Source: Lachnospiraceae bacterium (GTDB taxonomy: Bacteria > Bacillota > Clostridia > Lachnospirales > Lachnospiraceae). From it: a stretch of 64,000 bases of DNA. The position numbers and the translations under genes are program-made. Of this stretch, positions 61,564 to 64,000 are shown one piece after another; positions within the stretch are counted from its first letter, which is position 1; each line of letters starts with the position of its first letter. The notes beneath the pieces were generated by a model that worked only from the letters and a program-made list of their open reading frames with translations, was not told where the DNA came from and did not search any database. The stretch lies in assembly GCA_910574865.1 (NCBI GenBank), contig CAJTDN010000003.1, positions 186,001 to 250,000 of the forward strand. Direction: 5' to 3'.

Positions 61564-62655
61564 ATGGATTTTTCATCTTTAGAAGGCTTCCATACAAAGT
61601 GGCGTGACATTCTCGTAATCGGGAAAACCATAGAGCGTGGCAGCATGAAGTACCACGTCGTCGGCATGACCCTCTCGGACGAGGCCAGGCTTTACGTCAT
61701 CGAACCATGCCCGGAAGCGGAAAGCCTAAGCGGCAAAGTCGTTCAAAACCAACGGCAAATTCTAAAGGAGCTTGAACGGCACGGACACGGCTATCTGGAC
61801 TGCCGCGGTTTCTCCCTTGGCAACGAACATATGAAGGTGCAGGGTGGCACGGGCACTCCCCTGACCCCTGACAATCACGGGATGACACAACTGTTTTTCG
61901 ACATGATGGATGCCGGCTGGACGATTCCCGGATGGCTGAAAGAAGTGGACTGGGACAACCTCATGCTCATTGCGCTGGATGTCGCCAATGTCGAGAAACT
62001 CCCCGCGTTTACGCCGGACATGCCCATGACCATCACGCACCGCCCAAGTCCCGACCGGCACGTCGTGGAAAAAACGGTTACCCTGAACGTGGGTAAAAGC
62101 CGCTCCTTCCGCTTCACGGACGAACACGGGGACGAAGTGCAATGCCACATCAACAATGTCACCCTGATTGACGCGTGGAAGAGCGCGGAAGAAGATTTAA
62201 GCCGCTTCGATTCAAGCGGCGATACGAACGACAAGCGGAGCGTTTGCGAGCCGGTTTGCGCCGGCAAACCGGAATCGGGCGAATCGGGCGGTTCCGGGAA
62301 GGCCGAACAGCTTTCGCCCGAACATTTGGAACGGTTCAAAGAGCTGGGCCACGACGCCCTGGAGCAAAACTGCCCGAAAGGAATGTGCTATGTCGGCGTG
62401 GAATACGAATGCAGCAAGGATTTAAACCTGGTGTTTTATTCCAAACAATATCTGGATTCGCAACCACAAACGCACGAAGGAAGCTCTCATTTCCTGATGA
62501 TGCGCTTAAGACCCGACGCGGAGACGGGAACGCACGGCCTGCCGCTGAAAGGCTGCGTGATACAGACGCCGGTTCCCCCGGACACGTCCGAGATTCCTGC
62601 GGAATTGTTCATGTATTACGAAAAAACCGGCGAATGGACGGAAATGGTTTCGTAA
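61564..62655 (+). CDS. Protein of unknown function (two-domain, soluble)
   Basis: 363 residues from MDFSSLEGFH, with AGGAGGTG 7 bases upstream and a consensus promoter, so it is expressed. I do not recognise it. No signal peptide or membrane segment. The N-terminal ~210 residues (GKTIERGSMKYHVVGMTLSD, later LNVGKSRSFRFTDEHGDEV) look like mixed alpha/beta. A Ser/Gly/Glu linker (KPESGESGGSGKAEQ, near 233-250) leads to a ~110-residue C-terminal part with LFMYYEKTGEWTEMV. Cys is moderately frequent (about seven). A strong terminator follows, so it is a single-gene unit. Confidence 0.75.
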   Translation: MDFSSLEGFHTKWRDILVIGKTIERGSMKYHVVGMTLSDEARLYVIEPCPEAESLSGKVVQNQRQILKELERHGHGYLDCRGFSLGNEHMKVQGGTGTPLTPDNHGMTQLFFDMMDAGWTIPGWLKEVDWDNLMLIALDVANVEKLPAFTPDMPMTITHRPSPDRHVVEKTVTLNVGKSRSFRFTDEHGDEVQCHINNVTLIDAWKSAEEDLSRFDSSGDTNDKRSVCEPVCAGKPESGESGGSGKAEQLSPEHLERFKELGHDALEQNCPKGMCYVGVEYECSKDLNLVFYSKQYLDSQPQTHEGSSHFLMMRLRPDAETGTHGLPLKGCVIQTPVPPDTSEIPAELFMYYEKTGEWTEMVS

Positions 62656-62710
62656 TGGTTCATATCGTGGGGTGGTCGGGTAATGACACTTTTTAGCCCC
62701 GTTTCCCCCA

Positions 62711-62772
62711 AAAGACATCTCCCGCAGAATTCCGTGCCTTCCAGCATGGACTCTTCTGCGGGAGACGTCTTT
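62711..62772 (+). terminator. Terminator of the unknown gene
   Basis: AAAGACATCTCCCGCAGAA pairs with TTCTGCGGGAGACGTCTTT (one mismatch) around a 20-base loop. It is symmetrical and may serve both strands. The next ~155 bases to 62926 show no promoter or RNA. Confidence 0.8.
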
Positions 62773-62926
62773 GATTGCGAAAATCCCCGGACTCGCCGCA
62801 GCAGACCGTCAGCGGGCGGTAACCATTTTTATATCCGATTTCCAGAACTGCTGTCAACTCTGTCTCGAACCCGTACAGACTATAGAAAAAAGGGTTGAGC
62901 CAAGTCCCAAGATTACCGCCTTGTTT

Positions 62927-63571
62927 TTACCACGAACACGCCTTCACGTCGCGTTCCAGAAAAACCGCAGCCCCCCTGTGGTCGCGGGACGCCGCAAGCC
63001 CTTCCGGCGCCGTGTTCTCCGCATAGGTGCTGTATTTGCCTTCCACGGCGGGAATCAGGTCGTTCACCAATTCATTGTGGAACTGGTCCGTAAGGCGCAA
63101 GGCAAGGCTATAGTCGCCGCTGTCCTTTTCGCTTGTGTTGTTATAAGTCGGAAGGACGATGATGAGCGGCTTTATCTTCCCGTCCTCTATGGCATGGTCA
63201 ACCACATGCTTGAAAGAACGCGGCCGGATGTCCGTACCCATGATGGTCGTTTCGTCGCTCCAACCGCCATGGCTTAAATACATCACGTTATATTTCTCGT
63301 TTTCCGTATATCCGTAGGGCAGGTATACCCAGGCTTCCTTCGTCAGCTTTTGCGCATGCTCCTCGTACGTAAATGATTCCCATGTGTCATAAGTAATCTT
63401 TTCCAATGTACCGGGATGTCCGGCCGGCCGCGTGTACCCGTCCGGTATATATTCCAATTCTTCCGGAACCGTGCCCAAGCCCCGGATATTTGTGGAACTC
63501 CGTATCGATGCCGGCGGTTTCCCATATTTTTCCTCCCTTTCCAAACACAAGGCTTTATTCCTGAGATTCAC
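62927..63571 (-). pseudogene. Decayed esterase (CE1 / feruloyl-esterase-like), truncated
   Basis: The 214-residue reading resembles the central part of secreted CE1-type esterases: EKITYDTWESFTYEE, WVYLPYGYTENEKYNVMYLS, HGGWSDETTIMG, GLAASRDHRG. No signal peptide, ribosome site or promoter is seen at the 5' side. Just where the nucleophile motif (GGFSMG) should follow RDHR, the reading becomes GAAVFLERDVKACSW and stops. A neighbouring frame reads GGCGFSG, so a frameshift has occurred there. The C-terminal half is not found. The remnant cannot be an active esterase. It once probably cleaved acetyl or feruloyl esters on xylan. Confidence 0.75.
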
Positions 63572-63598
63572 GGAAATATCCGTTACAAACAGTATACA

Positions 63599-63630
63599 AA
63601 AATCGAGACCTCCCAGGAAGTCTCGATTCG
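63599..63630 (-). terminator. Terminator of the gene running in from the right edge
   Basis: On the minus strand AATCGAGAC and GTCTCGATT flank a 10-base loop and are followed by TTTG. It lies about 45 bases after the stop codon. Confidence 0.75.
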
Positions 63631-63673
63631 TTCACCAGTTTATACCTATAGGTTTTAACCGTTTTATGTGTTT

Positions 63674-64000
63674 TTACGCTTCTTTCTTTATCTTGTTCAG
63701 CGCGCCGTTCAATTCCTTCACCACGTCCGGCCCGATTGCCTTTGCCACCTGCTTCAGCATTTTATTTAACGGCGTCTTGTCCATCTGCCTTTGTACGGCC
63801 TCCGGCATCTCCACGCCCTGCGCCACCTCGCCGTACGAGCCCCTGGCCTTCGCCATGATTTTGCCCAGAAGCGCCGCCGCCTGCGGGTTCTTCTTCAAAT
63901 CCTCCATCGTGTCCATGATGGAATAATACCCTTCGCGGACCAGTTCCTCCGGCTTGTCAAACCAGTTGACGACCTCGCCGCCCTCCTTGACGTAATCCGG
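63674..64000 (-). CDS. C-terminus of a large protein, probably GH2-family glycosidase (partial)
   Basis: The frame is open from the window edge at 64000 to the TAA at 63674, giving 108 residues. The start PDYVKEGGEVVNWFDKPEEL and the helical end (LLGKIMAKARGSYGEV, KELNGALNKIKKEA) resemble the C-terminal extension of Lachnospiraceae GH2 beta-galactosidase/glucuronidase-type enzymes as I remember them. No catalytic residues are in view, so the call is tentative. A terminator follows. Confidence 0.5.
   Translation of the reverse strand, partial: PDYVKEGGEVVNWFDKPEELVREGYYSIMDTMEDLKKNPQAAALLGKIMAKARGSYGEVAQGVEMPEAVQRQMDKTPLNKMLKQVAKAIGPDVVKELNGALNKIKKEA

Overview
The window reads as chromosomal DNA of an endospore-forming Clostridia bacterium, most likely a Lachnospiraceae member. 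The reasons are spoIVA, the block pta-ackA-yceD-rpmF-plsX-acpP-rnc-smc-ftsY, the block DUF512 radical-SAM gene-der-plsY-gpsA-spoIVA, an RNase P RNA that looks A-type, and several Gram-positive sugar systems. I see no phage, CRISPR array, transposase or plasmid genes. Most starts have strong GGAGG-type ribosome binding sites, and several promoters have near-consensus -35/-10 boxes with 17-base spacers.

Layout. 1-2.6 kb: two near-identical copies of an AAA-ATPase/PD-(D/E)XK nuclease gene, the first cut by the window edge. 2.7-6.8 kb: an alpha/beta-hydrolase and a GPH-type sugar transporter, divergent from an AraC-family regulator. 7.3-9.7 kb: a Uma2 nuclease and rqcH. 9.8-12.7 kb: a DUF815 ATPase and pheA, separated by four 101-bp structured tandem repeats. 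13-15 kb: pyrB-pyrI and rnpB. 15-21.3 kb: a LacI-regulated sucrose/fructan operon (binding protein, two permeases, GH32) with clear operators. 21.3-24.7 kb: purine salvage (amidohydrolase, nucleoside phosphorylase) and an SDR. 24.9-32.3 kb: spoIVA, gpsA, plsY, der, DUF512 gene and divergent prs. 32.5-34.2 kb: a DUF2200 gene and ilvA. 34.3-44.8 kb: the ftsY-to-pta block, covering secretion, chromosome condensation, RNA processing, lipid synthesis, ribosome and acetate metabolism. 45-48.1 kb: an ABC-2 transporter with DUF3021 and LytTR regulators. 48.6-52.1 kb: mgtE, tmcAL and a second Uma2. 52.3-59.8 kb: degV, four 118-bp hairpin repeats, a PFL/ACT pair, an MBL hydrolase, coaE and polA. 60-64 kb: a HAD phosphatase, YitT, an unknown gene, a decayed esterase and the end of a probable GH2 glycosidase.

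The least ordinary content is between the genes. At least six families of palindromic or terminal-inverted-repeat elements (called A-F here) sit in intergenic gaps. Some are nested, and some have rewritten the C-termini of neighbouring proteins. Two unrelated four-copy arrays of hairpin units (101 bp and 118 bp) sit just upstream of the DUF815 ATPase and degV genes. In the 101-bp array one hairpin stem differs in sequence between copies but still pairs, which suggests that an RNA or DNA structure is conserved. I regard this array as the best candidate for something undescribed.

Other oddities are an FtsY with a long acidic repeat tail at the C-terminus, a probable one-base homopolymer deletion at the start of a sugar permease, and MITE-like elements separating an ABC ATPase from its permease. 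All functional calls come from reading motifs; no database search was run.
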